Below, piece after piece: positions 34,520 through 43,722 of a DNA stretch of 64,000 bases (position 1 is its first letter; every line of letters begins with the position of its first letter). A program made the position numbers and the translations under genes. Below the pieces are notes generated by a model, which was given only the letters and a program-made list of their open reading frames with translations, was not told the DNA's origin and made no database searches. Source of the DNA: Flavobacterium franklandianum (GTDB taxonomy: Bacteria > Bacteroidota > Bacteroidia > Flavobacteriales > Flavobacteriaceae); assembly GCF_007097365.1 (NCBI RefSeq), contig NZ_VJZR01000009.1, forward strand, positions 84,814 through 148,813, read 5' to 3'.

Positions 34520-34817
34520 AAATTATTTGGACAGCAACTGTTTTAGAAAGTTATGAAGAAATTCTAAATTATATTAGCCACAAATTCACAATGAAAGAAA
34601 CAGTAGATTTCATTGACAAAACAGAGAAGCTATTCTGCTAATTATTTCAAATAATTTTGAAGTGGGAAGCCAGCATAAAGAAACCCAATACCGCAAATTT
34701 TTAATTGCAAAACAAAATTACTTATTTTACAAAATCGAAAACCAAACTATTTATTTGTCGGTATTTTGGAACAATGCAAAAAACCCAATAGGCTTAAACA
34801 CGATACTTCGAACGTAA
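34516..34817 (+). pseudogene. Frameshifted ParE/RelE-type toxin
   Basis: The first frame encodes a 41-residue ParE-like start (MKIIWTATVLESYEEILNYI and on) and stops at 34639-34641. The adjacent frame continues from about 34623 with REAILLIISNNF, then YRKFLIAKQNYLFYKIENQ and LSVFWNNAKNP to a TAA at 34815-34817. Joined, the parts give the normal helix-helix-four-strand toxin of roughly 100 residues. A frameshift in the TTGACAAAACAGAGAAGC region disables it. The 3' end overlaps a convergent antitoxin-like gene. Confidence 0.8.
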
Positions 34818-35093
34818 TTTTACCATAACCTCTTCATTGTCAAAAACTCTTCCTGACTGAATGTCTTCCTCACTTTTTTGAAGTTTTTGCAATAAAACTT
34901 CTTCTGGAAAAAGCAATTCTGTGATTTTTTTTATTTCTTGAGAGGTAAAGTTATTCTCTTTTAATTTGCGATAATACGTAGCATTTTTCAAATTCAAGTT
35001 TTGAATGAAATATTCCGCCTTGTAATAGGATTTGCTCACTAAATCAGGTAAACTAGAAACGTAATTATCATATTCTTCTACTAATTGTATCAT
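34794..35093 (-). CDS. Antitoxin-like protein with HTH segment
   Basis: This 99-residue protein has a helical N-terminus and a helix-turn-helix-like segment (about 42-66, LKNATYYRKLKENNFTSQEI). The C-terminal tail SEEDIQSGRVFDNEEVMVKL (74-93) resembles the toxin-binding tails of antitoxins paired with ParE/RelE toxins in Bacteroidota. It faces the broken toxin gene and overlaps its end by 24 bases, an unusual convergent layout for this kind of pair. It could be an orphan antitoxin. Confidence 0.6.
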   Translation of the reverse strand: MIQLVEEYDNYVSSLPDLVSKSYYKAEYFIQNLNLKNATYYRKLKENNFTSQEIKKITELLFPEEVLLQKLQKSEEDIQSGRVFDNEEVMVKLRSKYRV

Positions 35094-35134
35094 AATATGA
35101 GATTTTTTAATGGAAAAATATTTGGAGTCATAAC

Positions 35135-36016
35135 CTACTGATTATACCCAAACCTTTTCAACATATTAGCATTGCTTCTCCAGTTTTTATTGACTTTTAC
35201 AACCAATTCGATGTGAATTTGTTTTCCGAAAAATTTCTCTAAATCGGCGCGAGATTCCATTCCTACTTGTTTCAAAGCTGCTCCTTTGTGGCCAATGATG
35301 ATTCCCTTTTGAGTTTCGCGTTCCACCATAATCAGGGAACGAATTCGGATGATGTTTTCGTCTTCGAAAAATTCTTCGGTTACGATTTCGACAGCATATG
35401 GAATTTCTTTACTGTAATTCAACAAGATTTTCTCGCGAATGGTTTCGTTTACGAAGAAACGTTCCGGTTTGTCGGTCAATTGATCTTTTGGATAATACGC
35501 TGGTGATTCTGGCAACAATTCGATTATTCTTTGGAAAACTTCGGGAACGTTGAAGTTTTGCAAAGCGGATATTGGATAAATCTCGGCATTGGGAACTTTC
35601 TCCGTCCAGAAGGCAACTTGGGTTTCTAATTGTTCTTGATTGGAATTATCAATTTTGTTCAACAACAACAAAACTGGAATGGTAGAATGGATAATTTTAT
35701 TGAAAAAAGCTTCGTCTTTGAGTTCTTGTTCGCCAATTTCGACCATATAAATCAAGATATCGGCATCTTCAAACGCAGATTTTACAAAGTTCATCATCGA
35801 TTCCTGCATTTCGTAAGCGGGTTTGATGATGCCTGGCGTATCAGACAAAATCAATTGAAAATCTTCGCCGTTTACTATACCCAAAATTCTATGTCGGGTG
35901 GTTTGTGCTTTTGATGTGATGATGGATAATCTTTCGCCAACGAAGGCATTCATCAAAGTGGATTTCCCCACGTTTGGATTTCCTATGATATTTACAAAAC
36001 CTGCTTTATGTGCCAT
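35135..36016 (-). CDS. era: GTPase Era
   Basis: Era acts in 16S rRNA maturation and 30S assembly. The 293-residue protein has a G domain with GNPNVGKST (about 12-20), DTPG and NKID motifs, and a C-terminal KH domain with GIIIGHKGAALKQVGMESR (near 238-256). Length is typical. A terminator separates it from the gal operon upstream. Confidence 0.98.
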   Translation of the reverse strand: MAHKAGFVNIIGNPNVGKSTLMNAFVGERLSIITSKAQTTRHRILGIVNGEDFQLILSDTPGIIKPAYEMQESMMNFVKSAFEDADILIYMVEIGEQELKDEAFFNKIIHSTIPVLLLLNKIDNSNQEQLETQVAFWTEKVPNAEIYPISALQNFNVPEVFQRIIELLPESPAYYPKDQLTDKPERFFVNETIREKILLNYSKEIPYAVEIVTEEFFEDENIIRIRSLIMVERETQKGIIIGHKGAALKQVGMESRADLEKFFGKQIHIELVVKVNKNWRSNANMLKRFGYNQ

Positions 36017-36036
36017 AACATTATTTTTATAATTAT

Positions 36037-36067
36037 AAAAAAGCCACTCTTTTCAGAATGGCTTTTT
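36037..36067 (-). terminator. Terminator at the end of the gal operon
   Basis: AAAAAAGCCA (36037-36046) pairs with TGGCTTTTT (36059-36067). On the minus strand the T-run follows the stem, so it ends the galM transcript just before era. Confidence 0.85.
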
Positions 36068-36164
36068 CAATTGCTATTCGTAAAGAATATCAACCCGATA
36101 GGTTGTTTTTCGGCTACAAATGTACAATGGATTCTACTATTTACAACATAAAATCTATGCTACT

Positions 36165-37229
36165 TTATTTGACTTCAAATTTATAAAATGTAGTTTGGAT
36201 ATAAGTATCATTAGGATTCAATACTGTACACGGGAAATCTTCGTGGTTTGGAGAATCTGGAAAATGCTGTGTTTCAAGACAAAAACCTGAACGAGTTGGA
36301 TAGGATTTTGCCTCTTTTCCGTTTTTTATATTCAAATAATTACCCGAATAAAATTGCACCCCGGGTTCTGTAGTAAATACGTGCAACTGAATCCCTGTCG
36401 AAGCTTCTGAAACAGTTGCTGCGTGGCTTAACGCATCGCTTTCTTTATTTAATACCCAATTATGATCGTATCCAATTCCTTGAATTAATTCAACATAATC
36501 GTCATTGATACGTTCTCCAATTTTGTGAGCAATTCTAAAATCCATTGGAGTGTTTAACACGCTACGGATTTCTCCTGTTGGAATTGCACCAGCATCGGTT
36601 GGTGTAAAATAATCAGCATTTAGACTCAAATCGTGAGAAGTTATTGTTCCTTCACCAGCTCCTTTCAAATTGAAATAAGCGTGATTTGTAAGATTAAGAA
36701 CTGTTTTAGCATCTGTTACTGCACTATATTCTATTTTTATTTCATTGTCATTGGTCAAAGTATAGATTACTTTTACCTGTAAATTTCCTGGATACCCTTC
36801 CTCACCATCCATTGAAAGATAGTTTAATTCAAGGGATTCTTCTGCCATTTCATTCAAAAAGGCAGAGGCTTTCCAAACCACTTTATCGAAGCCTTTCTGC
36901 CCACCGTGAAGAGCATTTGGATCATTGTTTACAAATAATGAATACTCTTTAGCGTCTAAAATAAATTTTCCGTTGGCAATTCTGTTGGCATAACGCCCGG
37001 CAACAGCTCCCATATAATAGTCGTCTTTTTGATAATCATCTATTGAATCATAACCTAAAATAACGTCTATGCCAGATGTACCTACTGGAATAATAAAAGA
37101 CACTATTCGTGCGCCAAAATTGGTGATTTGACAAATAAATCCGTTCTTGTTTTTTAAACAAAAAAGAGAAACTTCTTGATTATCGATTATTTTATTGAAT
37201 TTTTCTACAGGTAGAATTATATTTTTCAT
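36165..37229 (-). CDS. galM: Galactose mutarotase (aldose 1-epimerase)
   Basis: GalM interconverts alpha- and beta-galactose before phosphorylation. From the ATG at 37227-37229 the protein has 354 residues; a longer frame to 37256 adds nine residues but the inner ATG has the A-rich leader typical here. Visible family motifs are GRYANRIANGKF, NNDPNALHGGQKGFDKV (substrate His), LNLTNHAYFNL (second His) and PGVQFYSGNYL with the general-base Glu later in CLETQHFPDSPN. It is the last gene of the gal operon, separated from the symporter gene by an internal terminator. Confidence 0.95.
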   Translation of the reverse strand: MKNIILPVEKFNKIIDNQEVSLFCLKNKNGFICQITNFGARIVSFIIPVGTSGIDVILGYDSIDDYQKDDYYMGAVAGRYANRIANGKFILDAKEYSLFVNNDPNALHGGQKGFDKVVWKASAFLNEMAEESLELNYLSMDGEEGYPGNLQVKVIYTLTNDNEIKIEYSAVTDAKTVLNLTNHAYFNLKGAGEGTITSHDLSLNADYFTPTDAGAIPTGEIRSVLNTPMDFRIAHKIGERINDDYVELIQGIGYDHNWVLNKESDALSHAATVSEASTGIQLHVFTTEPGVQFYSGNYLNIKNGKEAKSYPTRSGFCLETQHFPDSPNHEDFPCTVLNPNDTYIQTTFYKFEVK

Positions 37230-37285
37230 GTTTATTTTTTTAACTATGTCTTTCAAATAGCATTATGAATCTTGCAATATGCAAT

Positions 37286-37326
37286 AAAAAAAACTTCAGA
37301 GATTATAATCACTCCGAAGTTTTTTT
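37286..37326 (-). terminator. Internal terminator between symporter and galM
   Basis: The stem CTTC-a-GAG ... CTC-c-GAAG (37294-37300 and 37313-37319) has A- and T-runs on its two sides. It would reduce read-through from the symporter gene into galM. Confidence 0.75.
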
Positions 37327-37366
37327 ATTAAATTATACAAACTAATTTCATTAGTTATAGATTATT

Positions 37367-39055
37367 CTACCAGAAAATTGAATATAAAGCAACTAGAACT
37401 CCACAGATAATTAGTGATCCAGCTAAAAAGGCATTATTTACCTTGAACATAGAGGAATCTATTTCTAATCCTTTAGATTTTACGCCACGTTTATCGTCAA
37501 TTAAACTAATAATAACCATAACAGCCACACAGATTACGAATACAAATCCCATACGATCTAAAAATGGAATTTCATAAATACTTGTTCCATCTTCTTGAGG
37601 AACTAAAGCAGAAAAACCCGTTGAATGTAAAAATTCTAAATTCATCATTTTAGGCAAGAACTTAAATATGACTGACAAAATAAAACCTCCAATAGTGGCA
37701 AACATAGCGGCATTTGAACTTGTTTTTTTCCAAAAGAACCCTAGTATAAACATCGCAAAAATACCTGGACTTACAAATCCGGTGTACTCCTGAATAAATT
37801 CAAAACCACCTTTTTTATCAATTCCTAAGTGCGGAGCAATAACAACTGCTAATAGCATGGCAACAATAACGGCTATTTTACCCACTTGAACCATTTTCTT
37901 TTCACTAGCATCTATATCAATTTTTTTCTTATAAATATCCAATGTAAAAATAGTTGAGATGCTGTTTACTTTTCCTGCCAGAGAGGCTACAACTGCTGCA
38001 GTAAGCGCTGCAAATGACAATCCTTTTAAACCAACTGGCAATAAATTTAACAAAACAGGATAAGAACGATCTGGGTTCAAGACACCATCAGGCCCAAGCA
38101 TTTCTGTTTGCAAACCTCCTTTTGTATATATTACATAAGCTGCAATTCCGGGTAAAACTACTATAACAGGCATCAATAGTTTCAAAAATGCAGCAAATAA
38201 AATACCGCTTCTTGCCGTTTTCAAATCAGCTCCTAACGCTCTCTGAGTAATGTATTGGTTACAACCCCAATAATTTAAATTTACAATCCACATTCCTCCA
38301 AGCAATACGGTAAGTCCTGGTAAACTTGGAAAGTTTGGGCTGTCTTTTTCAAATATCATGTGAAAGTGATCACCTGATTGATCCATCATATAGTTAAATC
38401 CTTGAACCATTCCGTGTTGCCCATTTAATTCAGCTACTTTATCTAACGCTAAATAGGTAGTCACTAAACCTCCAAAAATCAAGAAGACTACTTGAATAAC
38501 ATCGGTGTAACCAATAACTTTCATCCCTCCTAACGAAATAATAATGGCAAAAAATGCTAATCCATACATACACAAATCAAGGTTGATTCCAGAAATTCCG
38601 TTAATTGCTAATGCACCAAGGTAAAGTATAGAGGTTAAATTTACAATTACATACAATAACAACCAGAAAACAGCCATAATCATGGCGATATCACCGTTGT
38701 ATCTTTGATGAAGAAATTGAGGCATCGTGTATATTTTATTCTTTAGATAAACAGGAATAAAAAATACCGCTACAATAATCAAGGTTAAGGCTGCCATCCA
38801 TTCATAGGTTGCAATAGCTAAACCCATTTTAAATCCATTTCCAGACATAGCAATAAATTGCTCCGAAGAAATGTTTGAAGCAATTAGGGATGTTCCAATA
38901 GCCCACCAAGTTAGTGATCCTTCAGCTAAAAAGTAATCATGAGAAGCAGTATGAGAAGCAGTTTGTTTTCGTTTGTATATCCAATAGCCATAGCCAGATA
39001 CTATAAAAAAGTAAACAAGAAAGACTAAGTAGTCTGCAGTTTGTAATGTATTCAT
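37367..39055 (-). CDS. Sodium/galactose symporter (SSS family)
   Basis: This 562-residue inner membrane protein with about 14 hydrophobic segments belongs to the sodium:solute symporter family. The SGLT signature region is visible: SLIASNISSEQFIAMSGNGF (about 57-76), then YTMPQFLHQRYNGD and GGMKVIGYTDVIQVVFLIFGG. Its place between galE and galM points to galactose (or a galactoside) as substrate; glucose is the main alternative. The gene is co-directional with the Leloir genes with a 72-base gap after galE. Confidence 0.92.
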   Translation of the reverse strand: MNTLQTADYLVFLVYFFIVSGYGYWIYKRKQTASHTASHDYFLAEGSLTWWAIGTSLIASNISSEQFIAMSGNGFKMGLAIATYEWMAALTLIIVAVFFIPVYLKNKIYTMPQFLHQRYNGDIAMIMAVFWLLLYVIVNLTSILYLGALAINGISGINLDLCMYGLAFFAIIISLGGMKVIGYTDVIQVVFLIFGGLVTTYLALDKVAELNGQHGMVQGFNYMMDQSGDHFHMIFEKDSPNFPSLPGLTVLLGGMWIVNLNYWGCNQYITQRALGADLKTARSGILFAAFLKLLMPVIVVLPGIAAYVIYTKGGLQTEMLGPDGVLNPDRSYPVLLNLLPVGLKGLSFAALTAAVVASLAGKVNSISTIFTLDIYKKKIDIDASEKKMVQVGKIAVIVAMLLAVVIAPHLGIDKKGGFEFIQEYTGFVSPGIFAMFILGFFWKKTSSNAAMFATIGGFILSVIFKFLPKMMNLEFLHSTGFSALVPQEDGTSIYEIPFLDRMGFVFVICVAVMVIISLIDDKRGVKSKGLEIDSSMFKVNNAFLAGSLIICGVLVALYSIFW

Positions 39056-39127
39056 AATTTTTTGTTTTGTTGGTTTTTAATTTTGGTTAATCCTATAAAT
39101 ATTTATACTAATAAATTCTCTTACAGC

Positions 39128-40144
39128 TTATTTTGATCTAACTTTTTGTTCCCATTTCCAAGCACTTTCCATTGCCTCATCTAAAGAGGATTCTGTTTTC
39201 CATCCCAGCACTTCATTTGCTTTGTTAGTACTTGCATAAGCCATTGTTACATCGCCTTCTCTTCTGTCAACAATTTTGTAAGGAAAAAGCTTCGTGCTTA
39301 CTTTTTCAAAACTTGCAATTACTTCTAAAACCGAACTTCCAACTCCCGTTCCAAGGTTAAAAATTTCAATTTTTTCTTCATTTTTATTTTCCAATAATCT
39401 TTGTAAAGCCACTACATGAGCTTTTGCTAAATCGACAACGTGAATGTAATCGCGAATGCAAGTACCATCTACTGTTGGGTAATCGTTTCCGTACACCATC
39501 AATTCTTTACGCAACCCAACACCTGTTTGAGTTATGAATGGCACCAAATTTTGCGGAACTCCAATGGGCAATTCACCAATTTCAGCAGAAGGATGTGACC
39601 CAATTGGATTAAAATAGCGAAGCAATATAGCATTAATATTGCTAACTTTAGAAACATCTGTAATGATTTCTTCTCCTATTTGTTTTGTGTTTCCGTAGGG
39701 AGACATTGCTGGTTTGATTGGTGCATTTTCGTCAATTGGCATGACATCGGCCTGACCGTAAACCGTACAAGAGGAACTAAAAATAAATTGAGCCTTCTCT
39801 TTTTTCTCTAATTCTTGAAGTATATAAACCAAAGATGAGATGTTATTTTCATAATACAAGAGTGGGTTAGTAACGCTTTCGCCAACCGCTTTTGAAGCAG
39901 CAAAATGAATCACACCACTAATATCCTGATGCCTTAGAAAAAAATCTTGAACAGAAATTTTTTCTCTTAAATCTAATTTTTCGAAAATGGGTTCTTTACC
40001 TGTAATGGAGACAATACCCTTTAAAACCGATACAGAAGAGTTAGAAAGATTATCAATTATAACCACTTCGAAACCTTTATTTTGCAATTCAACAACTGTA
40101 TGTGAACCAATAAATCCAAGGCCTCCTGTTACTAATATCTTCAT
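39128..40144 (-). CDS. galE: UDP-glucose 4-epimerase
   Basis: GalE interconverts UDP-galactose and UDP-glucose. The 338-residue short-chain dehydrogenase has the NAD motif GGLGFIGSH (7-15), the catalytic SSSCTVYG block with the YGNTK (Tyr-x-x-x-Lys) pair, and YFNPIGSHPSAEIGE plus DYIHVVDLA. Length is standard. Its start is four bases from the galT stop, so the two are likely coupled. Confidence 0.96.
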   Translation of the reverse strand: MKILVTGGLGFIGSHTVVELQNKGFEVVIIDNLSNSSVSVLKGIVSITGKEPIFEKLDLREKISVQDFFLRHQDISGVIHFAASKAVGESVTNPLLYYENNISSLVYILQELEKKEKAQFIFSSSCTVYGQADVMPIDENAPIKPAMSPYGNTKQIGEEIITDVSKVSNINAILLRYFNPIGSHPSAEIGELPIGVPQNLVPFITQTGVGLRKELMVYGNDYPTVDGTCIRDYIHVVDLAKAHVVALQRLLENKNEEKIEIFNLGTGVGSSVLEVIASFEKVSTKLFPYKIVDRREGDVTMAYASTNKANEVLGWKTESSLDEAMESAWKWEQKVRSK

Positions 40145-40147
40145 TTT

Positions 40148-41197
40148 TTATTTGCTTTTATAATGTATATTAGATAAATCTCTTAACATTTGTGCACTTT
40201 TTTCGGCAGTGATGTCCCGTTGAGATTCTCCCATCATTTCGTATCCTACCATAAATTTTTTAACCGATGCCGATCGCAATAATGGCGGATAAAAGTGCAT
40301 ATGAAACAACCATTCTGGATGCTCGATTCCGTCTGTTGGCGCCTGATGAATTCCAGACGAATAAGGGAAAGAAGTTTCAAAAAGATTGTCGTATTTAGCA
40401 GTCAATTGCTTTAAAATTAAGGCATAATCTGTTACTTCTGCTGTATTAAAATCGGTTATTTTAGTCACATGACGTTTGCAAACGATCAAAGTTTCAAAAG
40501 GCCAAATTGCCCAAAAAGGAACCAAAGCCACAAAATGTTCGTTTTCGATTACTATTCGTTCTTTGGCTTCTATTTCTTTTTCTAGGTAATCTAAAAGTAA
40601 GTTGCTTCCGTTTTTATCAAAATAATTTTTTAAACTATTTTGTGTTTTTTCGATTTGTGTGGGCAATGAAGACTGCGCCCAAATTTGACCGTGTGGATGT
40701 GGATTACTACATCCCATCACACTTCCTTTGTTTTCGAAAATTTGTACGTAATTGATATAATCTACATTTCCTAAATCGGTATATTCTTTTTGCCAAGTTC
40801 GAATAATTTCTTCTATAGTTGGCAAATCCATTTCTGGCAATGTAATATTATGTTTTGGCGAAAAACAGACCACTCTAGAAATGCCTCTTTCGGGTTTGGC
40901 TTTGAAAAAAGTTGCCTCATTGCTCTCTTCGAACTCAATTTCTTCCTGCTTTAAAGCTGCAAAATCATTTTCGAACACAAAAGAACTTGTGTATAGTGGA
41001 TTTACCTCACCATTGGCACGAACGTTTCCTGGACACAAATAACATTCTGGATCGTATTCTGGCCTTCCCTCATTGGCAACGGTTTCTTTTTGGCCTTGCC
41101 AAGGACGTTTGGCGCGGTGGGGAGAAACTAAAACCCATTCATTAATAAGTGGATTAAAACGTCTGTGTGGATCTTCGTATATATCAAATTTTTTCAT
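40148..41197 (-). CDS. galT: Galactose-1-phosphate uridylyltransferase
   Basis: GalT moves UMP from UDP-glucose to galactose-1-phosphate. The 349-residue protein has the active-site motif NPHPHGQIW (166-174, with nucleophile His169) and a zinc-site pair CYLC (Cys52, Cys55). Other family blocks include RAKRPWQGQ and GIHQAPTDG. It lies five bases after galK and before galE in the same operon. Confidence 0.96.
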   Translation of the reverse strand: MKKFDIYEDPHRRFNPLINEWVLVSPHRAKRPWQGQKETVANEGRPEYDPECYLCPGNVRANGEVNPLYTSSFVFENDFAALKQEEIEFEESNEATFFKAKPERGISRVVCFSPKHNITLPEMDLPTIEEIIRTWQKEYTDLGNVDYINYVQIFENKGSVMGCSNPHPHGQIWAQSSLPTQIEKTQNSLKNYFDKNGSNLLLDYLEKEIEAKERIVIENEHFVALVPFWAIWPFETLIVCKRHVTKITDFNTAEVTDYALILKQLTAKYDNLFETSFPYSSGIHQAPTDGIEHPEWLFHMHFYPPLLRSASVKKFMVGYEMMGESQRDITAEKSAQMLRDLSNIHYKSK

Positions 41198-41202
41198 TTT
41201 AA

Positions 41203-42372
41203 TTAATTTTTATACAATGATGTTCCGTTAGACACTTTTACATCATAAATTTTCAAATCTATATTAAATTTTTCAGTGTATAATTTGGTGAATCTTTCTT
41301 TTATTACTGCTTCACTTCCTTTTTTTACTAAAGTGATAGTACATCCTCCAAACCCACCTCCCATTAATCGAGAGCCAATTACATCCTCTTCAGCCTTGGC
41401 CAAATCAACAAGATAATCTAACTCAGCACAGCTTACTTCATAATCTTTTGATAATCCCTCGTGGGTTTCAAACATCAATTTTCCTAATGTTTGAATATCA
41501 CCTTTGTCAAGTGCTTCACAAGCTTGAATTACCCGTTTGATTTCTTTTACGGCATACAAACTTCTTTTAAAAACATTGTCAGACATTTTAGCTTTTAAAG
41601 TCATCAAATGATCTACCTCGCAGTCACGGAAACTTTCAATTTCAGGATAATTTTCTTTGATGATACATAATCCTTCGTTACATTCGATGCGTCTATTATT
41701 GTATTCGGAGGTGAATAATGAATGTTTTACGTTACTATCAAATAATATTAAAGAGTAATCAACAAAATTTGCGTCGTGATAGGTATAATCTAATGTGCGG
41801 CAATCAATTTTTATAACTTTATTTTCTAATCCCATTACGCTAGAAAATTGATCCATAATGCCACAATTGATGCCTACCCAATGCTCTGCACTTTGTCCCA
41901 TCAATGCAATATCAATAGATTTTATTCCCAAATTGAACATTTCATTGATGCCAAATAAGAAACCACATTCTAAAGCCGCCGAGGAAGACAAGCCAGAACC
42001 CGTGGGGATATTACTGCTAAACGAACAATTAAAACCGCTTATTTCGAAACCTTTCAGTCTCAATTGAAACAATACGCCCCGCAAATAATTAGTCCAAACC
42101 ACTTCGCTTAATACGGCTTCTTTTGTCACATCGATTTCAACAGATTCATTCAAATCAACAGCATAAATGTTGGCAATATTTGAGTTGTTTTTTTCAAAAG
42201 CGAAACAAATAATTTTATCTATAGCTGCTGGCAAAACGTATCCGTCATTATAATCGATATGTTCTCCAATAATGTTTATTCTTCCTGGAGACAAAATCAC
42301 TTTATCAGCTTCTGAATTAAACGTTTTCCGAAAAAAATCTTTAGTGTGTTTAATTAAAATCTCATTCATCAT
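41203..42372 (-). CDS. galK: Galactokinase
   Basis: GalK phosphorylates alpha-galactose at C1. The 389-residue GHMP kinase has the galactokinase signature GRINIIGEHIDYNDG (30-44), the ATP loop PTGSGLSSSAA (123-133), and the C-terminal GSRLMGGGFGGCTI motif. It is the first gene of the operon; the divergent GntR gene begins 324 bases away with a candidate operator between them. Confidence 0.97.
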   Translation of the reverse strand: MMNEILIKHTKDFFRKTFNSEADKVILSPGRINIIGEHIDYNDGYVLPAAIDKIICFAFEKNNSNIANIYAVDLNESVEIDVTKEAVLSEVVWTNYLRGVLFQLRLKGFEISGFNCSFSSNIPTGSGLSSSAALECGFLFGINEMFNLGIKSIDIALMGQSAEHWVGINCGIMDQFSSVMGLENKVIKIDCRTLDYTYHDANFVDYSLILFDSNVKHSLFTSEYNNRRIECNEGLCIIKENYPEIESFRDCEVDHLMTLKAKMSDNVFKRSLYAVKEIKRVIQACEALDKGDIQTLGKLMFETHEGLSKDYEVSCAELDYLVDLAKAEEDVIGSRLMGGGFGGCTITLVKKGSEAVIKERFTKLYTEKFNIDLKIYDVKVSNGTSLYKN

Positions 42373-42696
42373 TTTATGTATTATATTAAATGGTAAAAAA
42401 CCATTGTGAATATCTAGATTAAATCTATAGTTTTTAAATCTGTTTTTGAACTAAATATTTTATTTGAATTGAAAAGAAAAAAGCCCTCATTTTAAAGTAT
42501 TTTAGAAAACCAATTAAGTGATTTTCCGTATTTAAATCAAATAATTTCATAATATAAATAGGCTGAAAATGTAAAATGTGTTTTATTTACATTTATTTAT
42601 CATTGAATATGAAAAAACAAATTTAAAATAATTATTTACTTTTACATACCAGTACCTACTAGTTTGTTTCTTAAATTGCAAAAAATATTATATTTA
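42373..42696. promoter_or_regulatory. gal/GntR divergent regulatory region
   Basis: This 324-base gap contains no frame. A minus-strand TAAATTTG -7 box lies at 42618-42625, which would start the gal message near 42613 and leave a leader of roughly 240 bases before galK. The leader includes AAAAAAGCCCTC and several AT-rich fold-backs. The operator candidate at 42648-42663 lies upstream of this promoter and 33 bases before the GntR start codon. Confidence 0.5.
42648..42663. promoter_or_regulatory. Candidate GntR operator
   Basis: ACCAGTACCTACTAGT is a near-perfect dyad (AC-AGTA-CC-TACT-GT, one mismatch). Its centre lies about 42 bases upstream of the predicted gal start, an activator position, and it would overlap the regulator's own promoter, which suits repression of itself. 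Confidence 0.55.
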
Positions 42697-43695
42697 ATGA
42701 AATTCATACAAATTCAGCATAACAAGGGTATTCCCAAATACAAACAAATAATCTTATCTATTGAAAAAACAATAGAAGAAGGGAACCTAAAAAAAGATGA
42801 AAAATTACCCTCGATAAACAAAGTTCGCCTTGAGTTTTCTTTGTCACGCGATACCGTTTTACAAGCCTATGAAGAGCTTAAAAAAAGGGGTATAATTTAC
42901 TCAATTCTTGGCAAGGGATACTATGTAAAAAGCACTGAAATCAACATAAAACATCGAGTTTTTTTACTTTTCGACGAACTAAATAGTTTTAAAGAAGACT
43001 TATACAATTCTTTCCTAGTCAATGTTGGAAAAGGCATTCAGGTTGATATTTTCTTTCATCATTTTAATTCTAAAGTTTTTCAAAAACTAATCGATGATAG
43101 TAATGGCAATTACACCAAATACATTATAATGCCTACAAATTTAGTTGCCGCAGCAACAGCGATAAAAACCCTACCAGTAAACGAAGTTTATATTTTAGAC
43201 CAAACAAATCCAGAATTATTATCCTTTCCAGCAATATATCAAAACCATCAAAAAGACATCTACAATTGCTTATCACTTGGTAAAAACAAATTAAACAAAT
43301 ACCAAAATCTCATCTTAATATTTCCTGGATTCCGTGAACCATTTGGAATGAGAATTGGATTTGAAGAGTTTTGCAACGATTTTAAATTCAAACATGAGGT
43401 AATTACAGAATTTAAAAATAGAGCCATAAAAAAAGGAGAAGTATATATCATTCCAAATGATAGAGATTTAGTACAAGTTATTGAAAAGTCTAAAATTCAA
43501 AATCTAAAAATAGGAGAAGACTTTGGTGTAATTTCATATAACGAAACGCCTTTAAAAAAAATTGTCGAAAACGGAATAACTACTATTTCAACAAATTTCG
43601 AGCTGATGGGGAAAATTCTGGCTCAAATGATTTTAAAAAATCAAAAAGATCAAATAGAAAACAAATGCCACTTAATCCTTAGAAATTCATTATAA
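42697..43695 (+). CDS. GntR-type regulator with sugar-binding-protein-like effector domain
   Basis: The protein has 332 residues from the ATG at 42697; the longer frame opens with TTG. Residues 1-70 form a GntR winged helix (YKQIILSIEKTIEEGNLKKD, then LPSINKVRLEFSLSRDTVLQ). Residues 85-330 resemble a LacI/periplasmic-binding effector domain with FFHHFNSKVFQK, YIIPNDRDLV and IGEDFGVISYNETPL. This fusion class controls sugar operons in Bacteroidota. Its divergence from galK makes galactose or a derivative the likely ligand. Confidence 0.88.
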   Translation: MKFIQIQHNKGIPKYKQIILSIEKTIEEGNLKKDEKLPSINKVRLEFSLSRDTVLQAYEELKKRGIIYSILGKGYYVKSTEINIKHRVFLLFDELNSFKEDLYNSFLVNVGKGIQVDIFFHHFNSKVFQKLIDDSNGNYTKYIIMPTNLVAAATAIKTLPVNEVYILDQTNPELLSFPAIYQNHQKDIYNCLSLGKNKLNKYQNLILIFPGFREPFGMRIGFEEFCNDFKFKHEVITEFKNRAIKKGEVYIIPNDRDLVQVIEKSKIQNLKIGEDFGVISYNETPLKKIVENGITTISTNFELMGKILAQMILKNQKDQIENKCHLILRNSL

Positions 43696-43722
43696 AATTT
43701 AGTGTTTTAATTTAACACCGCG

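Noticed and set aside
42664..42696. TTG start adding 11 residues to the GntR protein
   Set aside because: The operator candidate ends at 42663 and the ATG at 42697 begins the normal winged-helix N-terminus.
43703..43719. GTGTT...AACAC palindrome after the GntR gene as a terminator
   Set aside because: The stem is only five pairs, AT-rich and lacks a T-run, so it was not called.
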